A stretch of DNA of 14,318 bases from Euryarchaeota archaeon TMED117 (GTDB taxonomy: Archaea; Thermoplasmatota; Poseidoniia; Poseidoniales; Poseidoniaceae): NCBI GenBank assembly GCA_002171315.2, contig NHFS02000001.1, positions 1 to 14,318 of the forward strand, in the 5' to 3' direction. A program made the position numbers and the translations under genes. Under the pieces are notes generated by a model. That model was not told the DNA's origin and ran no database searches. It worked only from the letters and a program-made list of their open reading frames with translations. Below, piece by piece: positions 7,377 through 14,318 of the stretch (positions within the stretch are counted from its first letter, which is position 1; every line of letters begins with the position of its first letter).

Positions 7377-9428
7377 TCAATCAGTAGAATCTGCTTCATT
7401 GAGCAATCCATAGGCACGAGCATCCTCTTCTTCAGCGACTCGAATTCCTTCTTCAAGGTCTACACGACTTGTCAGATATGTTCCTGCAAGAATCACCAAG
7501 GTGATGCTAAGAATTGCAACTCGGCTGTCAAAGGTAGTACTTGCAACCGCATAGAGTGCTGTACCAATCATTGCAGCAGACTTTCCAAGGAATCCAAAGA
7601 ATCCAAAGAATTCAGACGCTCTTGACTTCGGCGTAAGTTGGGAGAACATCGATCGTGCTTGAGCACCTGCGGAACCCATAGCACAACCAACAAACAATCC
7701 AAGAATAATCCATTGCATAGAAACACCAAGGCCAAGAGGCTCCCAGACATAATCTCTCATTGTCTTTGCCCACCAATCAATCATACCACCTTGTTCTACT
7801 TTCGTAGGGTGAGTATCACCAACTTCTGAGGAACCTGAAATAGATTCATTTCCACCAACAAAGATAATTGAAAATCTATGATCGCTTGTGTTATCAAATG
7901 CTGCAACTAAAGCAGAAGCATCATCCTCAGAGATGGTTTTTATTTCATCTTTATCCTCAGTAGCTTGGTCAGCGAGGAAGGATGCTCCAAATATTCCGAC
8001 TCCAACGAGTAAAAATGCAGCGAAGATACCCATGATACCAAATTCTCTTCGTTGAATAAACATAAGTCCAGTACCCAAGATACCAACCAATGCTAAGATG
8101 AAGAGACAAACAAGAAGACCCTTTCCGATTGTACTAGAACCAGATGCTTCAACACTGTAGTCTGTTTCAGGGAAGTGTTCTTGGAATGCGTCTCTAAATT
8201 CTGCGTCTCCAGCTGAGTCCTCTGCAATCCAACCTTCATATCCCCTCTCGTACAAGGTTTTGAGTTCATACACACCATCGGATGTTGCGGAATCTCCATC
8301 AGGATCATCATTCCATTCAAATTGGAAATCATAACGTTCTGCATCTTCTTCGCCTTCGAGTTCAAGAGGTGCAAAACCAGCGGCTGTTACTGAGACAGCA
8401 CAATAGATGAGGAGAGCAAGCATCAATGCGAATTTTGTACCTTTCTTTTCAGCAAGTTTACCAAATACAAATGTCATAGGAACAGCTACTACGTTTACAG
8501 TAAGAAGTAGAATGACGTTCATGCTTGGATCTAAACGAAGAATAGATTCACCAAACGCACTTGCCATACTTGCAATGGTGTTTACGCCATCGTAGAACAA
8601 GAGATATGCAACAAGGAAGAATGCAAGAACCTTGAATTTACGAATTTCTTTGGCTGTTGTAAATACTTGGCGGTAAGCAACTACTGTTGCCCCCCAAACA
8701 CGTTGTACGTTGTTTTTACCAAAACTCTCCCATTCTGCATGCTCAGCGATTTCGGGTTCAGGGGTCCACTTGAAAATAAGTACACCAAAGCCCCACCACC
8801 ATAATGCAGATGTTACAAAGATAACTGCCAATTTGAAATCAGTGTCCCAAGTGAACGGACCAAGGAGAACGATGAGATGGAAAATCAGGAGCATTGATCC
8901 TCCCATAAATCCATACATGTAGCCCCAGGTTGAGACTTTGTCTTGATCTTCTCTTTTACCCAAATATGGCATGAAGGAATAATAGATGACGTTACCACCA
9001 GTAAATCCAATTGTACCAATGGTAAACATGACTGCAAGGACAATATAGCCATCTGAACCAAAATAAGGGGCAGCTCCCATGAGAGCAGTGAAGGCAATAC
9101 CTGCAACTGTATACCATTTCAGTAATTTCTTCTTAATCGGCATTTTATCTGCAATAACCCCTAAAGCAGGTGCAGTGGCTACAACAAAGAGCATAGATAG
9201 CGTCAAGACAGTCGCATAAAACGTGTCACCAGATTGAGTACCTGTTGCTTTGTTGTATAAATTAGCCATTAATGCAGGAGCAATCACGGTCATAACTGTT
9301 AGCGCATATGCTTGGTTCGCCCAATCAAAGAAATACCAACCTTTCAATGCCTTTTCTTCATCATCTGGAAGCGGTATATTCACGTCAAGAGTTGGATTTA
9401 TTGGTACAGATTCTATAACTTCGCTCAT
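7377..9428 (-). CDS. UMF1/Atg22-like MFS transporter with a large extracytoplasmic insert
   Basis: The 683-residue protein belongs to the UMF1/Atg22-like branch of the major facilitator superfamily. Signatures are YFFDWANQAYALTVMT (32-47), APALGVIADKMPIKKK (86-101), YYSFMPYLG (149-157), the seventh helix FFLVAYLLFYDGVNTI (270-285), FGKLAEKKGTK (322-332), and GAQARSMFSQLTPKSRASEFFGFFG (588-612). Twelve canonical helices can be placed. Between helices 9 and 10, residues about 354-567 form an extra region: an acidic soluble stretch (355-430), two extra hydrophobic segments (435-458, 463-485) joined by IQRREFG, then a second soluble stretch (486-560). Relatives are usually under 500 residues. ATG at 9428 is preferred because the family-like sequence starts there; an open extension to 9500 looks like intergenic sequence. 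In yeast Atg22 exports amino acids from the vacuole; the substrate here is unknown. Confidence 0.88.
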   Translation of the reverse strand: MSEVIESVPINPTLDVNIPLPDDEEKALKGWYFFDWANQAYALTVMTVIAPALMANLYNKATGTQSGDTFYATVLTLSMLFVVATAPALGVIADKMPIKKKLLKWYTVAGIAFTALMGAAPYFGSDGYIVLAVMFTIGTIGFTGGNVIYYSFMPYLGKREDQDKVSTWGYMYGFMGGSMLLIFHLIVLLGPFTWDTDFKLAVIFVTSALWWWGFGVLIFKWTPEPEIAEHAEWESFGKNNVQRVWGATVVAYRQVFTTAKEIRKFKVLAFFLVAYLLFYDGVNTIASMASAFGESILRLDPSMNVILLLTVNVVAVPMTFVFGKLAEKKGTKFALMLALLIYCAVSVTAAGFAPLELEGEEDAERYDFQFEWNDDPDGDSATSDGVYELKTLYERGYEGWIAEDSAGDAEFRDAFQEHFPETDYSVEASGSSTIGKGLLVCLFILALVGILGTGLMFIQRREFGIMGIFAAFLLVGVGIFGASFLADQATEDKDEIKTISEDDASALVAAFDNTSDHRFSIIFVGGNESISGSSEVGDTHPTKVEQGGMIDWWAKTMRDYVWEPLGLGVSMQWIILGLFVGCAMGSAGAQARSMFSQLTPKSRASEFFGFFGFLGKSAAMIGTALYAVASTTFDSRVAILSITLVILAGTYLTSRVDLEEGIRVAEEEDARAYGLLNEADSTD

Positions 9429-9550
9429 GGTATCCCTAACTACACCTAATCCTACATGGTTTATGAAAAGCGACCCTACAAAATGGCCAAAAATTATCAA
9501 ATTAGGCTAAGTTACAAAATTTCAAACCAAAGATAACACCTGGACAAACC
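9429..9550. promoter_or_regulatory. Divergent intergenic region between the MFS and dihydroflavonol-reductase-like genes
   Basis: This 122-base region should carry two outward promoters. Plus-strand TTACAAAATTT (9512-9522) is an AT-rich TATA candidate for the gene at 9551. Minus-strand TTTTCATAAA (about 9461-9470) could serve the MFS gene with a short leader. A short symmetric TTAGGCTAA lies at 9502-9510. None of these is strong, and no terminator or RNA gene is visible. Confidence 0.3.
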
Positions 9551-10546
9551 ATGAGCGAATCATTCAAGCGAGTTCTTGTAACAGGTTGTACAGGATTTCT
9601 GGGTCGCCAGGTCACCAGTGAATTTCTTTCAAGAGGCTACTTTGTCCGTGGTACAACTCGTTCAAAATCAGAACACTATGAAGAAATTATGAACGATTTC
9701 GATGCAGGAGATCGATTTGAAGTCTGCACAACAGATTTGCTTTCAGATGATGAATGGATGCAAGCAATGGAAGGAATTGATGCAGTAATCCATACAGCCT
9801 CCCCTTTTTCTGCTCAAGAACCCAAGGATGAACAGGTCCTCATTCGTCCAGCTCGAGAAGGGACTGTAAGAGTTCTAACGCATGCTTACAATGCAGGTAT
9901 CCGTAAATTTGTGATCACATCATCAACTGCGGCAATTTCTGGAGCAACTCCAACAAAAAAGAACCAAACCTACACTCACGAGAACTGGACCGATCTTCAA
10001 CAGGATGTATCTGCATATACGAAGAGCAAAACCTTGGCAGAAAAAGCCGCTTGGAAATTTATAGAACAGCATCCAGATGCCAAATTAACAACAGTCAATC
10101 CAAACGTAATCTTTGGCCCATTGCATAGTGGTAGGTCAGGTACATCATTACGAATTATTGAATCGATTATCAGTAGTTCATACCCAGGATTCCCAAAGAT
10201 CAGTTTTGCACCCGTTGATGTTCGAGATGTTGCTTGGATGCACGCCGAAGCGTTAGAGAACGAACATCTCGTAGGTGAACGTTTGATGATGTCATCAACA
10301 CCTATTACAATGCCTCAAATTGCTCGTATTCTCAAAGCAGAAGGTTGGAAGGTCACGACAAGAACACTACCAAATTTCATTGTTCGATTTATGGCTCTCT
10401 TCATCAAAGAAGCCCGTCTCATTACAAGTGGGCTAGGAACAACGAGTTACTACGACTGTTCGAATACAGAAAACAAGACTGGATGGGTCTCAAAATCTCA
10501 CGAAGAGATGGTACTATCTGCTGCAGAATCTCTCAGAGATCAATGA
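9551..10546 (+). CDS. Extended SDR: NAD-dependent epimerase/dehydratase, dihydroflavonol-4-reductase-like
   Basis: The 331-residue protein is an extended short-chain dehydrogenase/reductase. The N-terminal VLVTGCTGFLGRQV (8-21) is the G-x-x-G-x-x-G dinucleotide-binding motif. RGTTRS (33-38) suits NADP phosphate binding, DL at 62-63 contacts the adenine, and VIHTASPF (79-86) is the strand-4 motif of the dihydroflavonol-reductase group. The catalytic set is S124/S125 (TSST), Y156 and K160 in AYTKSK. NPNVIFGP (183-190) is the family's substrate-domain opening, and FAPVDVRDVAWMH matches the conserved V-D-V-R-D-V-A-x-x-H motif. These enzymes usually reduce ketones or aldehydes on small hydrophobic substrates; the one used here is unknown. 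No strong ribosome-binding site precedes the ATG. Its last 7 bases overlap the convergent aIF5A gene. Confidence 0.88.
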   Translation: MSESFKRVLVTGCTGFLGRQVTSEFLSRGYFVRGTTRSKSEHYEEIMNDFDAGDRFEVCTTDLLSDDEWMQAMEGIDAVIHTASPFSAQEPKDEQVLIRPAREGTVRVLTHAYNAGIRKFVITSSTAAISGATPTKKNQTYTHENWTDLQQDVSAYTKSKTLAEKAAWKFIEQHPDAKLTTVNPNVIFGPLHSGRSGTSLRIIESIISSSYPGFPKISFAPVDVRDVAWMHAEALENEHLVGERLMMSSTPITMPQIARILKAEGWKVTTRTLPNFIVRFMALFIKEARLITSGLGTTSYYDCSNTENKTGWVSKSHEEMVLSAAESLRDQ

Positions 10547-10929
10547 TCACGAATAATGATGTAACGACCAAGGGCTTCTTGCCACATGATTTCCTTACCA
10601 GCTTCGATGTTCATTCCTTCCCCTGGAAGTGGTAGAATCATCATTGTGTGATCACGCATGTTCATTGCATGAACTTCCCCATTGTCGATGTGGGTGACCA
10701 TTGCAGTCCCCTTTTCGATCATTGGTACATTGATGGAATCTGTGACAGTTCCAACGTGTGAAATCTTCTTACCAGTGAAAATACTTTCAAGAGAGAGACG
10801 TGCTTTAGCAGACCCGTGCTTTCCTGGCTTTGATTTTGAAATACTCAAGATTTTGTAAGCTTCTTCATCAACGACACAAAAACGTCCTACTTTTAGGGTT
10901 CGAATTTCGACTCTGTCAGTTCCTGGCAT
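10540..10929 (-). CDS. Translation initiation factor aIF5A
   Basis: The 129-residue product has the length and two-domain structure of archaeal IF5A, the ribosome-binding factor that helps peptide-bond formation at difficult sequences. The N-terminal SH3-like domain carries the loop SKSKPGKHGSAKAR, in which K37 of P-G-K-H-G is the expected deoxyhypusine/hypusine site. IFTGKKISH follows, and the C-terminal OB-fold begins near residue 68. This gene is the best evidence that the window is archaeal, since bacterial EF-P lacks this loop. No Shine-Dalgarno site is visible; TCTTAA lies 24-29 bases upstream of the ATG, so a leaderless transcript is possible. It lies 54 bases downstream of a same-strand SDR gene, and no deoxyhypusine synthase gene is nearby. 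Confidence 0.96.
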   Translation of the reverse strand: MPGTDRVEIRTLKVGRFCVVDEEAYKILSISKSKPGKHGSAKARLSLESIFTGKKISHVGTVTDSINVPMIEKGTAMVTHIDNGEVHAMNMRDHTMMILPLPGEGMNIEAGKEIMWQEALGRYIIIRDH

Positions 10930-10983
10930 GAATAAACCGCATAGGTGGTGGCTTAAGACAGTTGGGTTTTCGATTCTTGAATT

Positions 10984-11730
10984 TTAGAGTTCTCGGACAT
11001 CAAACCGCTGTCCAGATTGCTCAAATGTATGAGTTGTAATCAGTGGAAGCAATTTCTTGGCAACATCTGCTGGGTTACTCAAATCCCCATTTTCGTAGTA
11101 ACCAACAAACGAAGAATGAGAGGGGAAATCCTTTGAATCTGCCGAACGAATCTCTTTTTGCATATCTGTATCAACAATTCCTGGAGCGATTGAAATAGCA
11201 CTAATCCCGTGACTTTTTCCCTCTTCTGCTAAGCATCTTGCCCACATATCCTGACCCGCTTTGGCAACACAATACGATGACCAAGATTCGAGTGGACGTA
11301 GGGAAGCACCACTTGAAATTGTAGTGACTCTGCAGTGATCCGAGGCTTGCATCAATGAATAAACGCCTTGGGTAAGCCGTTGGACACCGATGAGATTGAC
11401 CTGTATATTTTCAGCCCACGCATCACTCGGGGCTTTGTCCATTGGTAATATTGGTGAAATCATACCTGCATTGTGGACGATTCCATCTAAGTTCTGATAA
11501 TCTCTATTGAGCACTAAAATCGCCTCATCAATTGAATTATTATCAGACAAATCACAAACGATGGAAGATGAAGATGAAGAAATTGATTTCACTTTTTCTG
11601 TCGATTCTTCCAACTGAATGGTATCTCGAGCAAGTAAGATCACATTAAATCCAGATTTGGCTAAACTGAGCGACAATTCCAATCCAATACCTTTTGATGC
11701 ACCAGTCACAAGAAATGTTTTTTGTTCCAT
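10984..11730 (-). CDS. Classical SDR, sepiapterin/benzil-reductase-like
   Basis: The 248-residue protein is a classical short-chain dehydrogenase/reductase. It shows VTGASKGIGLEL (8-19, T-G-x-x-x-G-I-G), ARD (34-36) after strand 2, CDLSD (59-63), NAG (87-89), N112, catalytic ISSGAS (138-143), Y153 and K157 (YCVAK), and APGIVDTDMQ. The C-terminal part, with a phenylalanine-led segment, ENGDLSNPADVAKKLLPLI and SGQRFDVREL, resembles sepiapterin reductase and the related benzil reductases rather than fatty-acid SDRs. It probably reduces a carbonyl with NADPH; the substrate is uncertain. A run of six serines (51-56) sits between strand 3 and the CDLSD motif. It is transcribed away from the photolyase fusion, and a perfect inverted repeat lies 18-33 bases upstream of its ATG, over the expected core promoter. 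No strong ribosome-binding site is seen. Confidence 0.86.
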   Translation of the reverse strand: MEQKTFLVTGASKGIGLELSLSLAKSGFNVILLARDTIQLEESTEKVKSISSSSSSIVCDLSDNNSIDEAILVLNRDYQNLDGIVHNAGMISPILPMDKAPSDAWAENIQVNLIGVQRLTQGVYSLMQASDHCRVTTISSGASLRPLESWSSYCVAKAGQDMWARCLAEEGKSHGISAISIAPGIVDTDMQKEIRSADSKDFPSHSSFVGYYENGDLSNPADVAKKLLPLITTHTFEQSGQRFDVREL

Positions 11731-11747
11731 AACAACGCCTGAGAATG

Positions 11748-11763
11748 AAAGTATTGATACTTT
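11748..11763. repeat. Perfect 7-bp inverted repeat, candidate operator
   Basis: AAAGTAT and ATACTTT flank a TG spacer, forming a 16-base palindrome in the 86-base region between the divergent SDR and photolyase genes. It lies 18-33 bases upstream of the SDR start and 54-69 bases upstream of the photolyase start. The size suits a dimeric DNA-binding regulator; it is AT-rich, so chance or a core promoter element is possible. Confidence 0.45.
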
Positions 11764-11787
11764 TCCAAATTAGAATTCAAACAGGAG

Positions 11788-11792
11788 TATAT
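11788..11792 (+). promoter_or_regulatory. Candidate TATA box for the photolyase fusion
   Basis: TATAT lies 25-29 bases before the ATG at 11817, the expected TATA position for an archaeal transcript starting at or next to the start codon. A GGGAG further down (11800-11804) is 12 bases from the ATG, too far for a typical Shine-Dalgarno site, which also favours a leaderless message. Confidence 0.4.
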
Positions 11793-11816
11793 CAGTAAAG
11801 GGAGTAAACATAGTTT

Positions 11817-14126
11817 ATGTTCGGCTTACCTGAGTACCTTTCCGAACGTTGTAAACGTGGTAATACACGAGATATTGGTACCTCTGGACCTGTCGTAGTC
11901 TGGCTGAAATCGTCACTGCGAACAGAGGAAAATCCTGCAATCGATGCTGCGAGAATCATTGCAGATGATTTGAATCTCCCACTCTTCATCTATCATGGAA
12001 TTGATGAGCGATACCCACACGCTTCGCTTCGGCATCATAATATGCTCCTGGATGCTTCTGTCGACATGCATGATGGTGCTAAACGAATTGGAGTAGATTA
12101 CTACTTACATGTAGCAAGAAAAGATAATCGTCAAAGTGTTATCAAGGAATTATCAACACAAGCCAGTCTCATTATCACAGATCTTTTCCCTTTACCTCCA
12201 TGGAAAGATTGGGTTGGAAATATTGCTCAAAATGCCCCATGTGCGGTTATCGAAATTGATTGTCACTGTGTAGTCCCTATGCCAGTTTTTGGAAAATCTG
12301 TTGATCGGCCATTCAAGTACAGAGATGCTACGAAGCGATTACGCAAAGCAAGAATAAACCGTATTTGGCCCAAATTGGATATGAAAAATCAATCATGGAC
12401 CGGCATACTTCCATTCAAGCCTATTGATATCGATAGAGAAATACGACCGATGAAACAACGATTTAATCTCCTTAAGCAATGCGATATTGATGCTACTGTA
12501 TTACCCGTTTGGAATGAAAAAGGTGGCCAATATACAGCATTGAGTCGATGGGATGAATTCAAGAAAACTGGTCTTTCAGGATATGCTCGAAGAAGAAACA
12601 AAGCAGAGGACCCAACTGGCGTATCTCGTCTATCATCAGCGATTCACTATGGAACAATCTCGGTTATGAAAATAGCAAGAGAAACAGCAGCTTTCGGAAC
12701 GAAGTCAGCAGACAAATTCCTTGATGAACTCCTCATATTCAGAGAACATGCATGGCATCATTGTTATTCATGTACTGAACCATATGATGCACACAATCTA
12801 CCTCAATGGGCAAGGGATTCATGGCAGGATACCGAAAGAGATGTCCGCACAGTTGTCTTGACGAAGGAACAATTTGAGCATGGCCAAAGCCCAAGTGCCT
12901 TGTGGAATCTATGTCAGACATCGTTGTATCGTCATGGAGAACTCCATAACAATCTCAGAATGACTTGGGGAAAAGCTACACCTCTCTGGACAAAGAGCCT
13001 TCAAGAGTCTCTTATTATAGGACAACACCTGAATGACAAATTCGCACTCGATGGACGTGATCCTTCTTCAATAGCAGGAATTCAATGGTGTCACGGACTT
13101 TTCGATAGAGCCTTTTACCCTCCAATGCCCGTCATGGGAATCGTTCGTAAAAGAGATCTTGAAACTCACAAATCACGTCTTGATTTAGGAAGGTATGAGC
13201 AACATGTTACACGAAAACCGAGCAAGCAAACACATCCGTTTGTCATTATTGGCGCAGGTTTCTCAGGAGCGTTTGCTGCCTTCTTGCTCAAATCATACGG
13301 ATATGACGTTCTTGTGATCGACAAAGGAACAATTCCAGGAGGAAGGTCCTCAACCAAAACACGACCTGAAGGAATATACAATCATGGTAACGGAGAAATT
13401 TGGAATCCATCTGAACGAGAAGAATCTAAAATAACACTGAATGCAGATCAACAAATACAAGAATGGCTGAATGGAATAGAAGTAGTATGCGAGACTAAAG
13501 TCTCTCGAATTATTCATCAAGAGCAACATGTACATATTGAAGATGAAAACGGTACGGTCTGGAAATCTGATGCACTAATCTTAACCTGCCCTATTCCTCA
13601 ATGCTACGAACTTATTCCCAATGATTTACCTAACGAATGGAGTCGTCACCCATACCATTCATCGTGGACACTCATTTTGACACATTCTAAACCTGCTCCA
13701 GAATCGTTGTTGGCATTTAGCCATTCATCTATAGAAAAATTTCGTCGTGGTATCGATGACAACTTATCGAATCATGTCATCCTACAAATGTCTTCAATAT
13801 GGTCAGATAAGTATCTTGAGGAATCACGAGATAAGATAACAAAACGAATTGTAAATGATGTCATCTCACAGTTGGACGATGGTTCACAAGAATGGATTTC
13901 AAGCGCATCAATACATGCGCATAGATGGAGATATGCTCGACCAAAGAAAATACCTGAACAGGTAGATATTGAACGCATAACATTCGCAGGTGATGCTTGG
14001 ATTGAACCTGTTGGAACTATTGAGGCAGCAATCGAATCATCCAAATGGGCAGTAGCAGAACTTCTGTGGAATTTAAATTCAAATTCCCAACCAAAAAGTA
14101 CTGGTTATCAAACTCAATTATTTTGA
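11817..14126 (+). CDS. Fusion of class II-type DNA photolyase with a renalase-like (COG3380) FAD oxidoreductase
   Basis: This 769-residue protein joins two flavoprotein modules. Residues about 24-160 are the photolyase antenna domain (VVVWLKSSLRTEENPA). Residues 230-460 are the FAD-binding catalytic domain, with class II signatures: WNEKGGQYTA (232-241), DPTGVSRLSSAIHYG (265-279), ALWNLCQ (361-367), RMTWGKATPLW (381-391) and LNDKFALDGRDP (405-416). Compared with the Methanosarcina class II enzyme as I remember it, the electron-transfer trio falls on W363, W384 and W391, the flavin-contacting Asn on N406 and a substrate Trp on W424. A short linker leads to a second FAD-binding module: VIIGAGFSGAFAAFLL (476-491), PGGRSSTKTR (507-516), AHRWRYARP (701-709) and AGDAWIEPVGTIEAA (724-738), as in COG3380. 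DNA photorepair is likely for the first half; the oxidoreductase role is unknown. The only in-frame start is ATG at 11817. Confidence 0.88.
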   Translation: MFGLPEYLSERCKRGNTRDIGTSGPVVVWLKSSLRTEENPAIDAARIIADDLNLPLFIYHGIDERYPHASLRHHNMLLDASVDMHDGAKRIGVDYYLHVARKDNRQSVIKELSTQASLIITDLFPLPPWKDWVGNIAQNAPCAVIEIDCHCVVPMPVFGKSVDRPFKYRDATKRLRKARINRIWPKLDMKNQSWTGILPFKPIDIDREIRPMKQRFNLLKQCDIDATVLPVWNEKGGQYTALSRWDEFKKTGLSGYARRRNKAEDPTGVSRLSSAIHYGTISVMKIARETAAFGTKSADKFLDELLIFREHAWHHCYSCTEPYDAHNLPQWARDSWQDTERDVRTVVLTKEQFEHGQSPSALWNLCQTSLYRHGELHNNLRMTWGKATPLWTKSLQESLIIGQHLNDKFALDGRDPSSIAGIQWCHGLFDRAFYPPMPVMGIVRKRDLETHKSRLDLGRYEQHVTRKPSKQTHPFVIIGAGFSGAFAAFLLKSYGYDVLVIDKGTIPGGRSSTKTRPEGIYNHGNGEIWNPSEREESKITLNADQQIQEWLNGIEVVCETKVSRIIHQEQHVHIEDENGTVWKSDALILTCPIPQCYELIPNDLPNEWSRHPYHSSWTLILTHSKPAPESLLAFSHSSIEKFRRGIDDNLSNHVILQMSSIWSDKYLEESRDKITKRIVNDVISQLDDGSQEWISSASIHAHRWRYARPKKIPEQVDIERITFAGDAWIEPVGTIEAAIESSKWAVAELLWNLNSNSQPKSTGYQTQLF

Positions 14127-14135
14127 GCAGGATCA

Positions 14136-14318
14136 TCAAAGCGTAGCCATTCCACCAGCAGGCATAGAATCCATCATTGAGATGGTATCTCCTCGAAGAC
14201 TTGGCCCAATATTGATTGTACCAAAGATACCAATATCTGCCAAATTATGGGAGAATGAGAACCATGTTCTTCCATATTGATCCACTCGAATATCGAGGAA
14301 ATCACCTAATCCACCACA
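14136..14318 (-). CDS. C-terminal fragment of an unidentified protein, 5' end outside the window
   Basis: Sixty codons are open from the window edge to a TGA, directly followed by a second in-frame TGA (14133-14135). The visible part reads LGDFLDIRVDQYGRTWFSFS, then HNLADIGIFGTINIGPSLRG and a tail rich in Met and Gly. The alternation of short hydrophobic strands with a D-x-x-G-R-T-W-F turn resembles the blades of BNR/sialidase-type beta-propellers, so a secreted or surface protein is possible, but this is only an impression. Its stop is nine bases from the end of the convergent photolyase fusion. Codon use looks like that of the neighbours, which supports a real coding region. Confidence 0.7.
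   Translation of the reverse strand, partial: CGGLGDFLDIRVDQYGRTWFSFSHNLADIGIFGTINIGPSLRGDTISMMDSMPAGGMATL

Noticed and set aside
9429..9500. N-terminal extension of the MFS gene
   Set aside because: The extra 24 residues translate promoter-like sequence, and the mature-looking protein begins at the ATG at 9428.
11561..11580. GAAGAT-type simple repeat
   Set aside because: It encodes a short serine run inside the SDR gene and is too short and imperfect to be a separate element.
14155..14180. Another GGTATCTCC-like string near the window end
   Set aside because: It lies inside the partial minus-strand gene and is not placed before a start codon, so it was not counted with the shared leader motif.
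1..14318. tRNA, rRNA, CRISPR array, insertion sequence or riboswitch
   Set aside because: No cloverleaf, rRNA-like, spaced-repeat, transposase or conserved aptamer sequence was recognised; the short intergenic regions leave little room for them.

Overview
The window looks like a gene-dense chromosomal stretch from an archaeon. The firmest evidence is an archaeal translation factor aIF5A with its hypusine-site loop, a TrmY-type tRNA m1-pseudouridine-54 methyltransferase, and a CoaBC with archaeal features. The moderately AT-rich composition, tight packing and peptide transporter beside a photolyase suggest a sunlit-water planktonic lineage such as Marine Group II (Poseidoniales). That placement is inference from gene content; no rRNA is present to test it.

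Layout. Positions 1-1774 (+) hold the 3' part of coaBC followed one base later by trmY. Positions 1764-6081 (-) form a tightly coupled run, read OPT-family transporter, EamA/DMT transporter, SurE nucleotidase, with 4-bp stop/start overlaps at both junctions. A divergent promoter region (6082-6192) separates this run from a small SLOG/DUF2493 protein (+). That gene overlaps the end of a membrane-anchored hexapeptide acyltransferase (-), which lies downstream of a UMF1/Atg22-like MFS transporter (-) carrying an unusually large insert. After a second divergent region (9429-9550) come a dihydroflavonol-reductase-like SDR (+), aIF5A (-) and a sepiapterin/benzil-reductase-like SDR (-). The window ends with a 769-residue fusion (+) of a class II-type photolyase and a renalase-like (COG3380) FAD oxidoreductase, and the C-terminal end of an unidentified gene (-).

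How the parts fit. The OPT-EamA-SurE run looks like a scavenging unit: uptake of peptide-like substrates, a metabolite exporter or importer, and a nucleotide phosphatase. The UMF1 transporter and acyltransferase form a second probable membrane operon. The photolyase fusion and the SDR diverge from an 86-bp region containing a perfect 7-bp inverted repeat, so they may share a regulator. All four convergent gene pairs overlap or nearly abut, which points to a streamlined genome. No tRNA, rRNA, CRISPR array, insertion sequence or attachment site was recognised, and no gene-free stretch exceeds about 125 bases.
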